Source of the DNA: Verrucomicrobiota bacterium JB022
GTDB lineage: Bacteria > Verrucomicrobiota > Verrucomicrobiia > Opitutales > Oceanipulchritudinaceae
Length of the DNA: 64,000 nucleotides
Assembly (NCBI GenBank): GCA_030673845.1
Contig: JAUTCQ010000011.1
Location: 38,118-102,117, forward strand
Reading direction: 5' to 3'
Shown: piece by piece, positions 18,201 through 26,764 of the stretch
How positions within the stretch are numbered: position 1 is the first letter of the stretch
Layout of the letters: each line of letters begins with the position of its first letter
Position numbers and translations under genes: made by a program
The notes under the pieces: generated by a model
What the model was told of the DNA's origin: nothing
The model's input: only the letters and a program-made list of their open reading frames with translations
Databases searched by the model: none

Positions 18201-18784
18201 ATGGTATTGTACTGGGCCTCTCGGAGGTTGGTATTGATAATACCTGCCGGGCTGCCGATGCCGAAGAGCATGCTGTTGGCCCCACGCTGCAGGTCTACGC
18301 GGCCTACGTTGTAGCCGTCCCACGGGATATCCGAGAGGAAGAAGTTACGCACATTGTCGGCCGAATCGAGGCCACGGACCCGCGTATTGTTTTGGGGTGC
18401 CACGGCACTCTGCTCACGCAGGCGGCTGGCGTCTCCGGCCCCGAGGTAATTACCTTGCAGCCCTCCCACCTCCGTGCCGGTGGTGTAGACGAGCAGGCTT
18501 TGGGTATCCGTAACGCCGGTGTCCTGGATGAACTTTTCGTTGACGACGGTGATGGAGTTGGCGACGTCGCGCAACTCGGTGCGGAGGCGGGTGCCAGCGA
18601 GGGTTTCGGTGGCGGCGTAGCCGATGTCGCCGGAGGAAGTGATTTCGAAGGGGCTGAGTTCGAAGACTTCTTCCGAGTCGGCGGTTTGGGTAGCAGCAGG
18701 GGTTTGGGCAAATACGGCCGCTGCGGGCAGGAGCATCCCGAGCAACCAGTACGCCCGCGAGAACATGCGGGGCGAAACGATCAT
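15254..18784 (-). CDS. TonB-dependent receptor, full length
   Basis: 1176 residues. The signal peptide ends near VFAQ, followed by a TonB-box-like segment (VFELSPFEI) and a plug domain (TELRDVANSITVVNEKFIQD, NTRVRGLDSADNVRNFF, VDLQRGANSMLFGIGSPAGIIN), then a long beta barrel ending in aromatic TSWFLTNTISF, a typical outer-membrane C-terminus. ATG at 18784 is used; ATG at 18766 is an equally plausible start. The long form of this family is abundant in Opitutae and is not paired with SusD. It is divergent from an XylR-like regulator and lies upstream of a sugar symporter and GH5 enzyme, suggesting uptake of beta-glucan-type oligosaccharides (inference from context). Confidence 0.95.
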   Translation of the reverse strand: MIVSPRMFSRAYWLLGMLLPAAAVFAQTPAATQTADSEEVFELSPFEITSSGDIGYAATETLAGTRLRTELRDVANSITVVNEKFIQDTGVTDTQSLLVYTTGTEVGGLQGNYLGAGDASRLREQSAVAPQNNTRVRGLDSADNVRNFFLSDIPWDGYNVGRVDLQRGANSMLFGIGSPAGIINTNLREAQYNTMGEVEYRFSEHDSHRVSGDYNVEVLDDELAVRVIGLYEDEKFQQKPAFERDKRVFGSARWDPKLLKFENASTTIKFNYENGEIRSNRPRSTPPIDRITPWFTELNQQTYGAINMHGTSYDEWLELGQPADYGAVNRTLQREGSTAVTNPNYQPWVAGRGGDYFGGPMVIFPNNSSRDQAFIMPGQWEATAAVPDGFGGVPFQAWYGIQTYEEYARLAQLPGHQIGAFKEKLLTDDNIFDFYNNLLDGPNKREWTDFEAYNFTILQSFFDHRVGIEYARDYQEVDRGQMQTISGSGYALTVDVMATLPNGQPNPNVGRAMVASRGGSNDSRHSERTTDRVTAYGELDFSDFMEADSLLTRILGRHLFTGVYTTMDYDVDSYAWERFAAEEDYFPADKLAVSEGERQVSTLSYLTDPLFGVSLGNLSVPRIGAIRNPTGGTIPLFSLDVVNPGLPMDDLDRYQGWTDTQLAILNAERGDRTALYTPGGTSMSHNEIDSYSLVWQGFLMDGLIVPTVGWREDKALYATSGGGLPGETGWYIPDSAADAYPTIPDTNRRYAEVEDESLTWGVVLHMPDSIREKLPYGLDLSVHYGESSNFRPQPERVDPLGNPLQSPTGETTEYGFTVSALENRVIFKVNWYETDVTNATLSNAVTNDYLLGYGEAWAYQFAVQAKTAYELGRPYGSFTSNFNEGGNFFLPYEPQEGQTVEEARDAMLETVNAIIDNPPPQSLQQAWGYNLNQWAAGDTSGGINITYLQDVTVTGDTHSEGIEFELTTQITPNWNVTINAAKTEATRFNIAESIAAWVDQRYAFYQGPGGDARFWWGGAGTETLRGKFESEFYGNYQLQQLLEGSNVAELRPWRVNVVTNYSFSEGPLKGVNVGGAYRWQDEILLGYGIAEDPDSSVGYRYDLSKKYYGDAESDFDFWVGYQRDLPRNLRWRIQLNVRNAFADNELIPVTVQPDGSPGGFRIKEGTSWFLTNTISF

Positions 18785-18957
18785 TGGAGTAATAAGGAGG
18801 GGGGTGTTTGGTCAGACTAAGTGTCTTGGGAACGGACGAATCTTATCACGACCTTTAGGATTAAAAACATGAGAACGAGCGTGAAAGGTTTGTGTGATTT
18901 TGGCACATGTCTTGTCTTTCCACGCTCAAGCCGTCTATATACAGACAGGTCTCCTGC

Positions 18958-20130
18958 ATGCTTACCGATTCCACCAAAAACGTTGCCCTGATCCTGCAGA
19001 CCCGCATGGAGGAAAATATCGGCATCCTGAACGGGATCGCTGCCTACGAGCGGGAAAATGCAGACTGGAATTTCTTCCTCGACGACCAGTCGATGTCGGT
19101 CAGCAACCACGCTTGGCTGTTCCGCCGTGAGTGGGACGGCGTGATCTGCCGCCACCGCTCCTCGTCGCTACTGGAAGAGTGCGTGCGGCGCGGCATCCCC
19201 TGCGTGGACCTCGACGACTCCCCTATCCTGCTCCCGGGTGTGCCCAAGCTGCGCCCCGACAACCTTGCGGTGGGCCACGTGGCGGCCGAGCACTTTATCG
19301 AGCGCGGGTTCAAGCGCTTTGCCTTTTGCGGCTTCGGCAACGAAACGTGGTCGTGCGAACGGCGGCGCGGCTTCATGGAGGCCGTGCAGGCGGTGGGCTG
19401 CGAATGCTCCGTACTGGAGACAATTTACACCCAGCAACTGACGCCCGACTGGGACATCGCCGAGCAAGAGCGTATCGGCGCTTGGGTGAAGGAACTGGAG
19501 CACCCGCTGGCCCTGATGGCGTGCAACGACCTCCGTGCGCTGCAGGTGATCGCGGCGGTGCACCAGGTCGGCCTCAGCATCCCCGACGAAGTGGCCGTGC
19601 TCGGCTCCAATAACGAGAGCGTGCGCGCCAACCTCTCCCACCCTCCCCTCTCCAGCGTGCCGATCAACGCCGCCGACTGGGGCTACCGGGCAGCCCAGGC
19701 CCTGCATGGCCTGTTCGACGGCAAGCCGGTCGCGGCAGAGACTTTCATTGACCCGGGGGCGGTCGTCGTGCGCCGCTCGACCGACATCCTCGCAGTGGAA
19801 GACCCTGCGATCGTCGAAGCGTTGCGCATCATCCAGAGCGAGGCCACCGGCCCCCTGCGCGTCGAAGACCTGGCCCGCCGCGTCAACCTGAGCCGTAGCC
19901 TGCTGGAGCGCCGCTTCCGCAAATTCCTCCGCCGCAGCCCGCAGGAGGAGATCCGCAACGTGAAGATCAACAAGGCCAAGCAGCTCTTGCTCGATACCGA
20001 CATGACGCTGGCCGAGATCGCCGAAGCCATCGGCTTCGAGCACCCCGAATACCTCAGCGTGATGTTCAAGCGGCTGACCAGCGAAAGCCCGCGCGACTTC
20101 CGCCAGCGTTACCGCCCGAAGGTGACGTAG
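18958..20130 (+). CDS. XylR-like AraC-type regulator with sugar-binding domain
   Basis: 390 residues. The N-terminal two thirds (about 1-275) is a LacI/GalR-type ligand-binding domain (VALILQTRMEENIGILNGI, RPDNLAVGHVAAEHFIERGFKRFAF, VAVLGSNNES). The C-terminal part (about 285-390) is an AraC-type double helix-turn-helix with LRVEDLARRVNLSRSLLERRFRK and EIAEAIGFEHPEYLSVMFKR. This is the architecture of the xylose activator XylR. The ATG at 18958 starts right at the sensor domain. It is divergent from the TonB receptor, with a 173-base shared promoter region, and is the probable activator of the receptor-symporter-GH5 genes. Confidence 0.93.
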   Translation: MLTDSTKNVALILQTRMEENIGILNGIAAYERENADWNFFLDDQSMSVSNHAWLFRREWDGVICRHRSSSLLEECVRRGIPCVDLDDSPILLPGVPKLRPDNLAVGHVAAEHFIERGFKRFAFCGFGNETWSCERRRGFMEAVQAVGCECSVLETIYTQQLTPDWDIAEQERIGAWVKELEHPLALMACNDLRALQVIAAVHQVGLSIPDEVAVLGSNNESVRANLSHPPLSSVPINAADWGYRAAQALHGLFDGKPVAAETFIDPGAVVVRRSTDILAVEDPAIVEALRIIQSEATGPLRVEDLARRVNLSRSLLERRFRKFLRRSPQEEIRNVKINKAKQLLLDTDMTLAEIAEAIGFEHPEYLSVMFKRLTSESPRDFRQRYRPKVT

Positions 20131-20133
20131 GGC

Positions 20134-21099
20134 CTAGTCGACGCGGTTGACGCGTTCGCCGGCGCGGAAGGCCTCGATGTTGCGCACCACTTGCTCGTAA
20201 AGGCGTTGACGGGCTTCGCGCGTCGCCCAGGCGATGTGGGGCGTCACGGTGCAATTGGGCAGGCCGATCAAGGGATTGTCGGCGGCAGGCGGCTCCTGCG
20301 TCAGCACGTCGAGGCCCGCCCAGGCCAGCTTGCCTGCCTTGAGCGCCTCCGCCAGCGCCGGCTCGTCGATCAGCGGCCCGCGCCCGTGGTTGATCAGCAC
20401 CGCGCTGGGCTTCATCTTCGCCAACGTGTCGGCGTTGATCAGCTTTTCGGTCTGCGGGGTCAGCGGGCAGCAAAGCACTACCACGTCGCTCGTCGCCAAC
20501 AGCTCGTCCTGCGAGACCAGCTTGCTCACGCCCTCGGGCAACTCTTCCGGCTCGGTGCGGGTCTGCGCGACCACTTCCATGCCAAACGCTGCCGCCACCT
20601 TGGCCACGCTGCGCCCGATGGAGCCCAAACCGATCACGCCCATACGCCGCCCCGCCAATTCGATCAGCGGAGCCACGGTGAAGGTAAAGTCGGCCGAGGT
20701 CGCCCAGGCCCCACCCTGCACCGCCGCATCGTGCGCCGCCACCTGCTGGGTGTAGTGCAGCAGGTGCGCAAACACCATTTGCATGACGGACGCGGTGCTG
20801 TAGGCGGGCACATTCGTCACCGCGATGCCGCGCTCACGGGCGGCCGCGAGGTCGACGACATTGTAGCCGGTCGAGAGCAGGCCGATGTAGCGCAGCTCGG
20901 GCAGTTGCTCGATCTGGGCGCGCGTCAGTACTGTCTTGTTACTCAGCACAAAATCGGCCCCCGCCGCGCGCTCCACCACCTCCTCGGGAGGCGTGCGGTC
21001 ATGGATCGTGACGTCTCCCAACGCCTCCAGTGCCGTCCAGCTCAAATCGCCGGGGTTCATCGTATATCCGTCGAGCACGACAATGCGCGGTGTGGCCAT
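20134..21099 (-). CDS. D-isomer-specific 2-hydroxyacid dehydrogenase
   Basis: 321 residues, cytoplasmic. It shows the split NAD-binding fold of the family: substrate-domain segment GLLSTGYNVVDL, dinucleotide motif GVIGLGSIGRSVA, and the catalytic triad segments INHGRGPLIDE (Arg), DVLTQEPP (Glu) and TVTPHIAWAT (His). The closest functional types are glycerate or hydroxypyruvate reductases; exact substrate is unknown. ATG at 21099 is preferred over 21126 because MATPRIVVLDG is the usual first strand. It is convergent with the XylR-like gene with only three bases between stops and is probably monocistronic. Confidence 0.92.
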   Translation of the reverse strand: MATPRIVVLDGYTMNPGDLSWTALEALGDVTIHDRTPPEEVVERAAGADFVLSNKTVLTRAQIEQLPELRYIGLLSTGYNVVDLAAARERGIAVTNVPAYSTASVMQMVFAHLLHYTQQVAAHDAAVQGGAWATSADFTFTVAPLIELAGRRMGVIGLGSIGRSVAKVAAAFGMEVVAQTRTEPEELPEGVSKLVSQDELLATSDVVVLCCPLTPQTEKLINADTLAKMKPSAVLINHGRGPLIDEPALAEALKAGKLAWAGLDVLTQEPPAADNPLIGLPNCTVTPHIAWATREARQRLYEQVVRNIEAFRAGERVNRVD

Positions 21100-21178
21100 G
21101 CGGGCAGCCAAGCAGTCAACCGCCACCCGCGCAAGCCGCAGCTTGATTCCGTCGGTTCAAAAGCTATGCTGGCGGCGT

Positions 21179-21592
21179 ATGGCTAAGGTCAATGCCCACC
21201 GCTGGCTGGCGGAACCGATCCTCGCGCGCCCGGAGGCGGTCATGAAGCGCATGTTTGGCGCCGAAGCGTTTTACCTCGGCGGCAAGATGGTGCTGCTCAC
21301 CGCCGACGGCGATCCCGACTGGCGCGGCTGCCTCTTCCCCGCCGAACGCGATCAGCACGACGCGATCCGCGCCGAGTTCCCCACGCTGCACCCGCACAAG
21401 ATCCTGCCCAAGTGGCTCTATCTCAAGGAAGACGCCGACGACTTCGAGCCGACCAGCCAGGCCGTAATCCGCCGCATCCTCGACGGCGACCCCCGCTTCG
21501 GCATCATCCCCCCACCCCGCAAATCGAAAAAGAAAACCACTACCGCCACCAAGAAAGCCCTGCCAGACGGAAGGCCGCCACATCTGGCGTAG
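21179..21592 (+). CDS. Uncharacterised small protein, TfoX-N-like
   Basis: 137 residues, no signal peptide. The core (PEAVMKRMFGAEAFYLGGKMVLL, then FPTLHPHKILPKWLYLKEDADDFE) resembles the small alpha/beta fold of the TfoX N-terminal domain and related one-domain proteins, but I cannot assign it firmly. The C-terminus is a Lys/Thr-rich basic tail (KSKKKTTTATKK), suggesting nucleic-acid contact or simply disorder. The ATG at 21179 is the first that begins within the domain. The stop is immediately followed by an ATG and the next gene at 21608. Confidence 0.6.
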   Translation: MAKVNAHRWLAEPILARPEAVMKRMFGAEAFYLGGKMVLLTADGDPDWRGCLFPAERDQHDAIRAEFPTLHPHKILPKWLYLKEDADDFEPTSQAVIRRILDGDPRFGIIPPPRKSKKKTTTATKKALPDGRPPHLA

Positions 21593-21607
21593 ATGAGAAG
21601 TCCCACC

Positions 21608-22072
21608 ATGAATCAAATTTTCAAAACGCTGCTACTTTTATTGATGCTCGCCATAGGCCAGGAATTAATTAGAGCGGAGCAAATCGAATCGTTGCCAGAA
21701 ATCTCTCAACAGAACAGAGCCGCAATTCTGGCGCTGCCCAAAATGGAGGGCATTTACGAAGTCGAATCGAACGAAGTTGGCCCCGACGGAGCCGAAGGTA
21801 ACTTCTATAGACTGGCGGTGTGGCTGTCCAAAGAAGGCACCATAGAGGATTTTCAAGCGATGATACGAGATCCCGAAGCTGTCGTGCGAGCGATGAGCCT
21901 CGTGTGCCTGCTACGCAGCAATCGTCCATTGCCAGCTCTGACGGGCGATGATGAGATCATCGCCGTAACTCTTGGATGCATGGGGATGGACGTTACCCTC
22001 GAACTTTTTTCGCAGCTGCTGTCGACTGCGGATTGGTGGAAACAGAGTTTTCTCGATTACCCGGAAGAGTAA
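21608..22072 (+). CDS. Small exported protein of unknown function
   Basis: 154 residues starting with a plausible signal peptide (MNQIFKTLLLLLMLAIGQELIRA). The mature part has acidic helices; DPEAVVRAMSLVCLLRSN looks like one HEAT-type helix pair. I do not recognise a family. Base composition is visibly lower in GC than both neighbours and codon use differs, suggesting recent acquisition. It starts 15 bases after the previous stop, so the two may be co-transcribed. The long frame, signal peptide and absence of a better antisense gene support it. Confidence 0.6.
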   Translation: MNQIFKTLLLLLMLAIGQELIRAEQIESLPEISQQNRAAILALPKMEGIYEVESNEVGPDGAEGNFYRLAVWLSKEGTIEDFQAMIRDPEAVVRAMSLVCLLRSNRPLPALTGDDEIIAVTLGCMGMDVTLELFSQLLSTADWWKQSFLDYPEE

Positions 22073-22128
22073 CCCAACCCCTTTAGCAAAGATTTACTTT
22101 TCAGGAACTTGTCGCAAAACTCCCCCTC

Positions 22129-23004
22129 ATGCGACGCCTCCTTCCCCTTTTCTTCGTCCCGCTCATCACCCCTGCCCTCAACGCCCAGCCGGTCAAGCTG
22201 ACCGAGGTGGAGTGGCATGGCACGGGGTGTTACAAGATCGAGATGCCGATGGGCACGGTCTACTTTGAAAAGGACAACGGCGTGTCGGGCTTCAAGAGCT
22301 TCCTCGACCCGCAGGGCAACGATTGGATCGCGTCTTACCTGCCGCCGGGCCCGAACGGCGACTTCCGGGGCTTCCCCAACAGCACGGGCAACTTCGGGCA
22401 TGCCGGGCGTGACAGCGGCTCGACCACGATCGTGGTCGACGACCGGACGGAGGGAGATTACGTGGTGCTGGAGTCGTCGAACCATCAGTTCACGTTTCAG
22501 TACTGGTTTTTCCCGCAGCACATTGCGCTCAAGGTGCTGAAGTCGGAGGGCGATTACGCGTTTCTGCTGGAGTGCGTGGCGGGCGGCACTGCCGATGCCG
22601 AGGATTACTTTGTGACGGCGGACGGCGAGAAGCACATCCCGACCCAAGAGGGCGAGTTCGACGACTTTACGCCGGAGTGGATTTACCTGGGCGACCCGAA
22701 GGCCGAGCACGTGATGTTCTTTGGCAAGACACCGGAGGACGACGCGCCGAACGAAAACCACCGCCAGTTCCGCAAAGGAGGCGTGCACAACATGGACCTC
22801 TACAGCTTTGGCCGCAGCGGGGTCGACAACGGCTACAAGACCTTCGGCATGAGCGGCAACGAACACGTCTGCATCATCGGTTTTGCCCCGGCCAAGACAC
22901 CGCACAAGGAGATGAAGCAGATGATCGAGGGCCTGCTGGAGCAGCCGTTTGTCGCGGGCAGGAAAGCGGGGCCTCACGCAGAGGCGCAGAGCCGCCAAGA
23001 ATAA
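22129..23004 (+). CDS. Secreted protein of unknown function
   Basis: 291 residues with a signal peptide (MRRLLPLFFVPLITPALNA). The mature protein is beta-rich, beginning VKLTEVEWHGTGCYKIEMPMGTVYFEKDNGVSGFKS when read in two parts, with a central FTFQYWFFPQHIALKV segment and a C-terminal helix (KEMKQMIEGLLEQ). I do not recognise a catalytic motif; related secreted proteins without known function occur in Verrucomicrobiota and Planctomycetota. The last residues (AGPHAEAQSRQE) are encoded by one arm of the inverted repeat 22970-23098, so the natural C-terminus has been replaced or extended by repeat DNA. Confidence 0.75.
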   Translation: MRRLLPLFFVPLITPALNAQPVKLTEVEWHGTGCYKIEMPMGTVYFEKDNGVSGFKSFLDPQGNDWIASYLPPGPNGDFRGFPNSTGNFGHAGRDSGSTTIVVDDRTEGDYVVLESSNHQFTFQYWFFPQHIALKVLKSEGDYAFLLECVAGGTADAEDYFVTADGEKHIPTQEGEFDDFTPEWIYLGDPKAEHVMFFGKTPEDDAPNENHRQFRKGGVHNMDLYSFGRSGVDNGYKTFGMSGNEHVCIIGFAPAKTPHKEMKQMIEGLLEQPFVAGRKAGPHAEAQSRQE

Positions 23005-23098
23005 AGGCAATTTGATCAACAGAGGCACCCATCAACGAAGGAGGATTTTCACCTGAAAAACTTCTTCCCTTCGCGGCTTGGCGCCTCTGCGTGAGGCC
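22970..23098. repeat. Inverted repeat pair with 18-bp perfect arms
   Basis: Arms 22970-22987 and 23081-23098 are perfect reverse complements (core CCTCACGCAGAGGCGC), with weaker similarity for about 12 further bases inward. The element spans the end of the secreted-protein gene and the convergent gap before lolD. The core belongs to the CCTCTGCGTGAGG type of short interspersed repeat seen in many environmental genomes (from general knowledge). Confidence 0.8.
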
Positions 23099-23111
23099 AA
23101 TTTTCCCTTCC

Positions 23112-23789
<678 letters not shown>

Positions 23790-23796
23790 GGCGGGA

Positions 23797-25029
23797 TCAG
23801 GCTTCGGTGCGGAGGGCTTCGGCCGGGCGCATCTTGGCGGCGCGCAGGGCCGGCACCAGCCCGGCGAGGGTAGACAGCACGAGGGCGCTGCTGATGATGA
23901 CGACAAAGTCCTGCACCGTGTAGTGCACCGGCAGGCGGTAGAAGAAATAGAACTGCACGAGCGTGTCGTAGCTGCCGGTGAGGCGCGTGAGCACGTCGAT
24001 GATCGGGTTGCGGAAGGTCAGGATGGTGATGGCCAGCGCAACGCCTGCCGCCGTGCCGATCACGCCGATGCAGAAGCCCTGGAAGCAATACTGGATCACC
24101 AGCTCGCGAGCGCGGGCGCCCATCGCCCCAAGGATGCCGATTTCGCGGGTCTTGCGCACGACGTTGAGCAACTGGGCGATGGCGATGGCAAAGACCGCGA
24201 CGGCCACGATAAAGAGGTTGATGAAAAGCATCATCGTCTTCTCGAAGTCGAGCACCCATAGCTGGCTGGCGAAGCGCTGCTTCCACGTCATGGCGTGCAG
24301 GCCGGGCCGCAAGGTCTCGTTGAGCTGCTCCACCACGCGGAATTCGTCGCTGCCGGGCTTGAGGCGCACCTGCACGGCGTGGACCCCGTCGTTGAGCTGG
24401 TAGAGGTCCTGCATCGTGCGAAGCGTCACCATCAGCCCCGGCACCAGCTCCTGATACCAGTCGACATCGTAAATCGCGGTCACCTCCAGTTCCAGCGGCA
24501 GGATCACCTCGTCGCGCTTCAGCCCTTCGAGCATGAGCGGCGAATACACCTCGACGTAGTCGCCCACGTCGACCCCGATCTGGTCGGAAAGGGTGCGCGA
24601 GATGGCGACCGAGCCGTCGTAGAGATCGGAGAGGCTGCCTTCTTTGACGAAATTGCCCCAGCCGTAGCCGTCGGCCTGCATCACGTCGATCCCCACGATC
24701 TGCGGGAACACGGGGATGTTGCGATACATGACCATGACCATGCCGTTGGCCATCGGCACGGCGGACTGCACGGAGTCGATCTGGTCGAGCGCTTCGTGCG
24801 CAGCGGGCTCGTAAAAGGGGCGGCCACCGGCGTCGATCACGACTTCGCCCGCCAGCTCGACCATGCGCGTGCGGTGCTCTTGGCCAAAGCCGCCCATCAC
24901 GCTCTGCACCACCACGAGCACGGCCACGCCGAGCGCGACCCCGAGCGTGGAGGCCCAGAAAAAGAAAGACCCGAAGCGCTTTCCGGTGGGGAAAAGCTGC
25001 TTCAGGGCCAAATAGAGAAACCAGGGCAT
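23797..25029 (-). CDS. Lipoprotein-releasing system transmembrane protein LolC/LolE
   Basis: 410 residues with the LolC/E layout: an N-terminal membrane helix (SFFFWASTLGVALGVAVLVVVQSVM), a large periplasmic domain (about 50-260), and three C-terminal helices with the FtsX-type segment LLNVVRKTREIGILGAMGA and the end PALRAAKMRPAEALR. A single such gene pairs with lolD here, so it may act as a homodimer in place of LolC plus LolE, as in other non-enterobacterial lineages. It starts 10 bases after lysS and ends 7 bases before lolD. Confidence 0.92.
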   Translation of the reverse strand: MPWFLYLALKQLFPTGKRFGSFFFWASTLGVALGVAVLVVVQSVMGGFGQEHRTRMVELAGEVVIDAGGRPFYEPAAHEALDQIDSVQSAVPMANGMVMVMYRNIPVFPQIVGIDVMQADGYGWGNFVKEGSLSDLYDGSVAISRTLSDQIGVDVGDYVEVYSPLMLEGLKRDEVILPLELEVTAIYDVDWYQELVPGLMVTLRTMQDLYQLNDGVHAVQVRLKPGSDEFRVVEQLNETLRPGLHAMTWKQRFASQLWVLDFEKTMMLFINLFIVAVAVFAIAIAQLLNVVRKTREIGILGAMGARARELVIQYCFQGFCIGVIGTAAGVALAITILTFRNPIIDVLTRLTGSYDTLVQFYFFYRLPVHYTVQDFVVIISSALVLSTLAGLVPALRAAKMRPAEALRTEA

Positions 25030-25039
25030 GCGGTGCGGC

Positions 25040-26557
25040 CTAGGCCTGGGCGTCCGGTTCCGCCGTGGCCGTTTCGCGCGGCATCGGCTTCATGGAGGGG
25101 AAGAGGATCACGTCGCGGATCGAGGGCACGCCCGTGAGCAGGATGATCAGGCGGTCGATGCCGACACCCATGCCACCGGCGGGCGGCATCCCGTGCTCGA
25201 GCGCGAGCAGGAAGTCTTCGTCGATCTTTTGGGTCTCTTCGCCAGCCTGACGCTCCAGTTGTTCGCGCTGCACGAGCGGGTCGTTTTGCTCGCTGTAGGC
25301 GGGCGCAATTTCCTGGCCGTTGATGCACAGCTCGAAGACTTCCACCGTGTCGGGGTCGTCGGGCGAGATCTTGGCCAGCGGCACCAGCTCCTTGGGCAGG
25401 TGGGTGACGAAGGTCGGCTGGATGAGCGTGTGCTCGACGCGCTTTTCAAAGACGTTGTTGGTGATCTCGAACTCTTCGCGCTCGTCCACGCGGTCGATCT
25501 CGATCCCGGCTTCGCGGCACCACGCGATCTTTTCCTCGCGGCTCAGCTCAAACCAGTCGACCTTGCCGGTCGCTTCGATCACGAGATCCTTGTAACGGGC
25601 TTCGCGCCATTCGCCGCCGAGGTTGATCACCTGGCCGTCGTAGCGAGTGATTTCGTGGCTGCCGAGGACATCCGTGCAGATGCGGTCGATCATGCCGCGG
25701 ATCAGGCGCATCATGCCCCGGTAATCGCTGTAGGCCTGGTAGACCTCCAGCATGGTAAACTCGGGGTTGTGGCGGCGGCTGAGGCCTTCGTTGCGGAAGA
25801 CGCGGCTCAACTCGAACACGCGGTCGAAGCCGCCCACGAGCATGCGCTTGAGGTGCAGCTCCAGCGCGATGCGGAGGTAAAAGTCGCAATCCAGCGCGTT
25901 GAAGTGCGTCTGGAACGGGCGCGCGGCCGCCCCACCCGCCTCAGGCGTCAAAACCGGGGTCTCGACTTCGAGGAAGTCCTGGTCTTGCAGGTAGCGGCGG
26001 ATCGTGGCAATGACGCGGCTGCGCAGTTGGAACACGCGGCGGCTGTCTTCGTTGGAAATCAGGTCGAGGTAACGCTGGCGGTAGCGTTGGTCGTCGTCCT
26101 GCAGGCCGTGCCACTTCTCGGGCAGCGGGCGCAGGGCCTTGGCCACGATCTGCAGCTCTTCGACGCGCAGGGTCACTTCGCCGGTCTTGGTCTTGAAGAC
26201 CTTGCCGCGCACGCCCACGAAGTCGCCCAGGTCGAGCTGCTTCTTGAAAAACGCATACGCCTCTTCGCCCAGCACCTCGCGCTGCACGTAGAGCTGCAGC
26301 TTGCCCGCGCGATCAAGGATGTGGGCAAAGCTGGCCTTGCCCATCACGCGCTTGGTCAACAGGCGCCCGGCGCAATAGACTTCGGGGCACGCGGCTTCGT
26401 CCTCCACCCAGCTGGCCTGGGCTTCGACGGAGGTGTGGGTCTGCTCCCAGTTTTTGTGGAAGGGGTCCAAGCCATTGCCGCGCATCTCGTCGAGCTTGGC
26501 CCGGCGCACGGCGTATTGATCGGAAGTGTCGATGGACTGCGGCTGCGAATCGCTCAT
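25040..26557 (-). CDS. lysS: Lysyl-tRNA synthetase, class II
   Basis: 505 residues, the usual length. The N-terminal OB-fold anticodon-binding domain (about 60-165; VYCAGRLLTKRVMGKASFAHI) is followed by the class II catalytic core: motif 1 region FLEVETPVLTPEAGGAAARPF, motif 2 FRNEGLSRRHNPEFTMLE and motif 3 GMGVGIDRLIILLTG. It charges tRNA-Lys in the cytoplasm. It is the first gene of a lysS-lolC/E-lolD operon with gaps of 10 and 7 bases. An Ala/Glu-rich tail follows motif 3. Confidence 0.98.
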   Translation of the reverse strand: MSDSQPQSIDTSDQYAVRRAKLDEMRGNGLDPFHKNWEQTHTSVEAQASWVEDEAACPEVYCAGRLLTKRVMGKASFAHILDRAGKLQLYVQREVLGEEAYAFFKKQLDLGDFVGVRGKVFKTKTGEVTLRVEELQIVAKALRPLPEKWHGLQDDDQRYRQRYLDLISNEDSRRVFQLRSRVIATIRRYLQDQDFLEVETPVLTPEAGGAAARPFQTHFNALDCDFYLRIALELHLKRMLVGGFDRVFELSRVFRNEGLSRRHNPEFTMLEVYQAYSDYRGMMRLIRGMIDRICTDVLGSHEITRYDGQVINLGGEWREARYKDLVIEATGKVDWFELSREEKIAWCREAGIEIDRVDEREEFEITNNVFEKRVEHTLIQPTFVTHLPKELVPLAKISPDDPDTVEVFELCINGQEIAPAYSEQNDPLVQREQLERQAGEETQKIDEDFLLALEHGMPPAGGMGVGIDRLIILLTGVPSIRDVILFPSMKPMPRETATAEPDAQA

Positions 26558-26690
26558 GGGAAACGACTAGAGGTGGCAGACGCCCGCCCGCTTGGCAAGG
26601 GAAAGGGAGGAGAAGATGCGGGAGGGGACTGACTCCGGGGCAAAACATACCTTCATCTGCATAAGGCCGATTGCCTGTTTAGTTAAGCCC

Positions 26691-26707
26691 GAGCAATTTA
26701 CTTGCTC
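26691..26707. promoter_or_regulatory. Small inverted repeat upstream of PEP-CTERM gene
   Basis: GAGCAA and TTGCTC separated by five bases, 58 bases upstream of the first PEP-CTERM gene. Possible operator or leader hairpin; the remaining 26558-26764 gap shows nothing else. Confidence 0.3.
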
Positions 26708-26764
26708 CTGCCCTAGATCACGTTAAAGACTTTGCCCCAAGTCTCCTGCTTACACACGATCTCT

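Noticed and set aside
18900..18915. Sigma54-like element TGGCACATGTCTTGTC upstream of the XylR-like gene
   Set aside because: The TGGCAC half is good, but the -12 element has GT instead of the invariant GC, and XylR-like genes are not usually sigma54-dependent.
1..20130. SusC/SusD-type polysaccharide utilisation locus
   Set aside because: Both TonB receptors lack an adjacent SusD-like lipoprotein; the loci follow the stand-alone receptor plus regulator arrangement instead.
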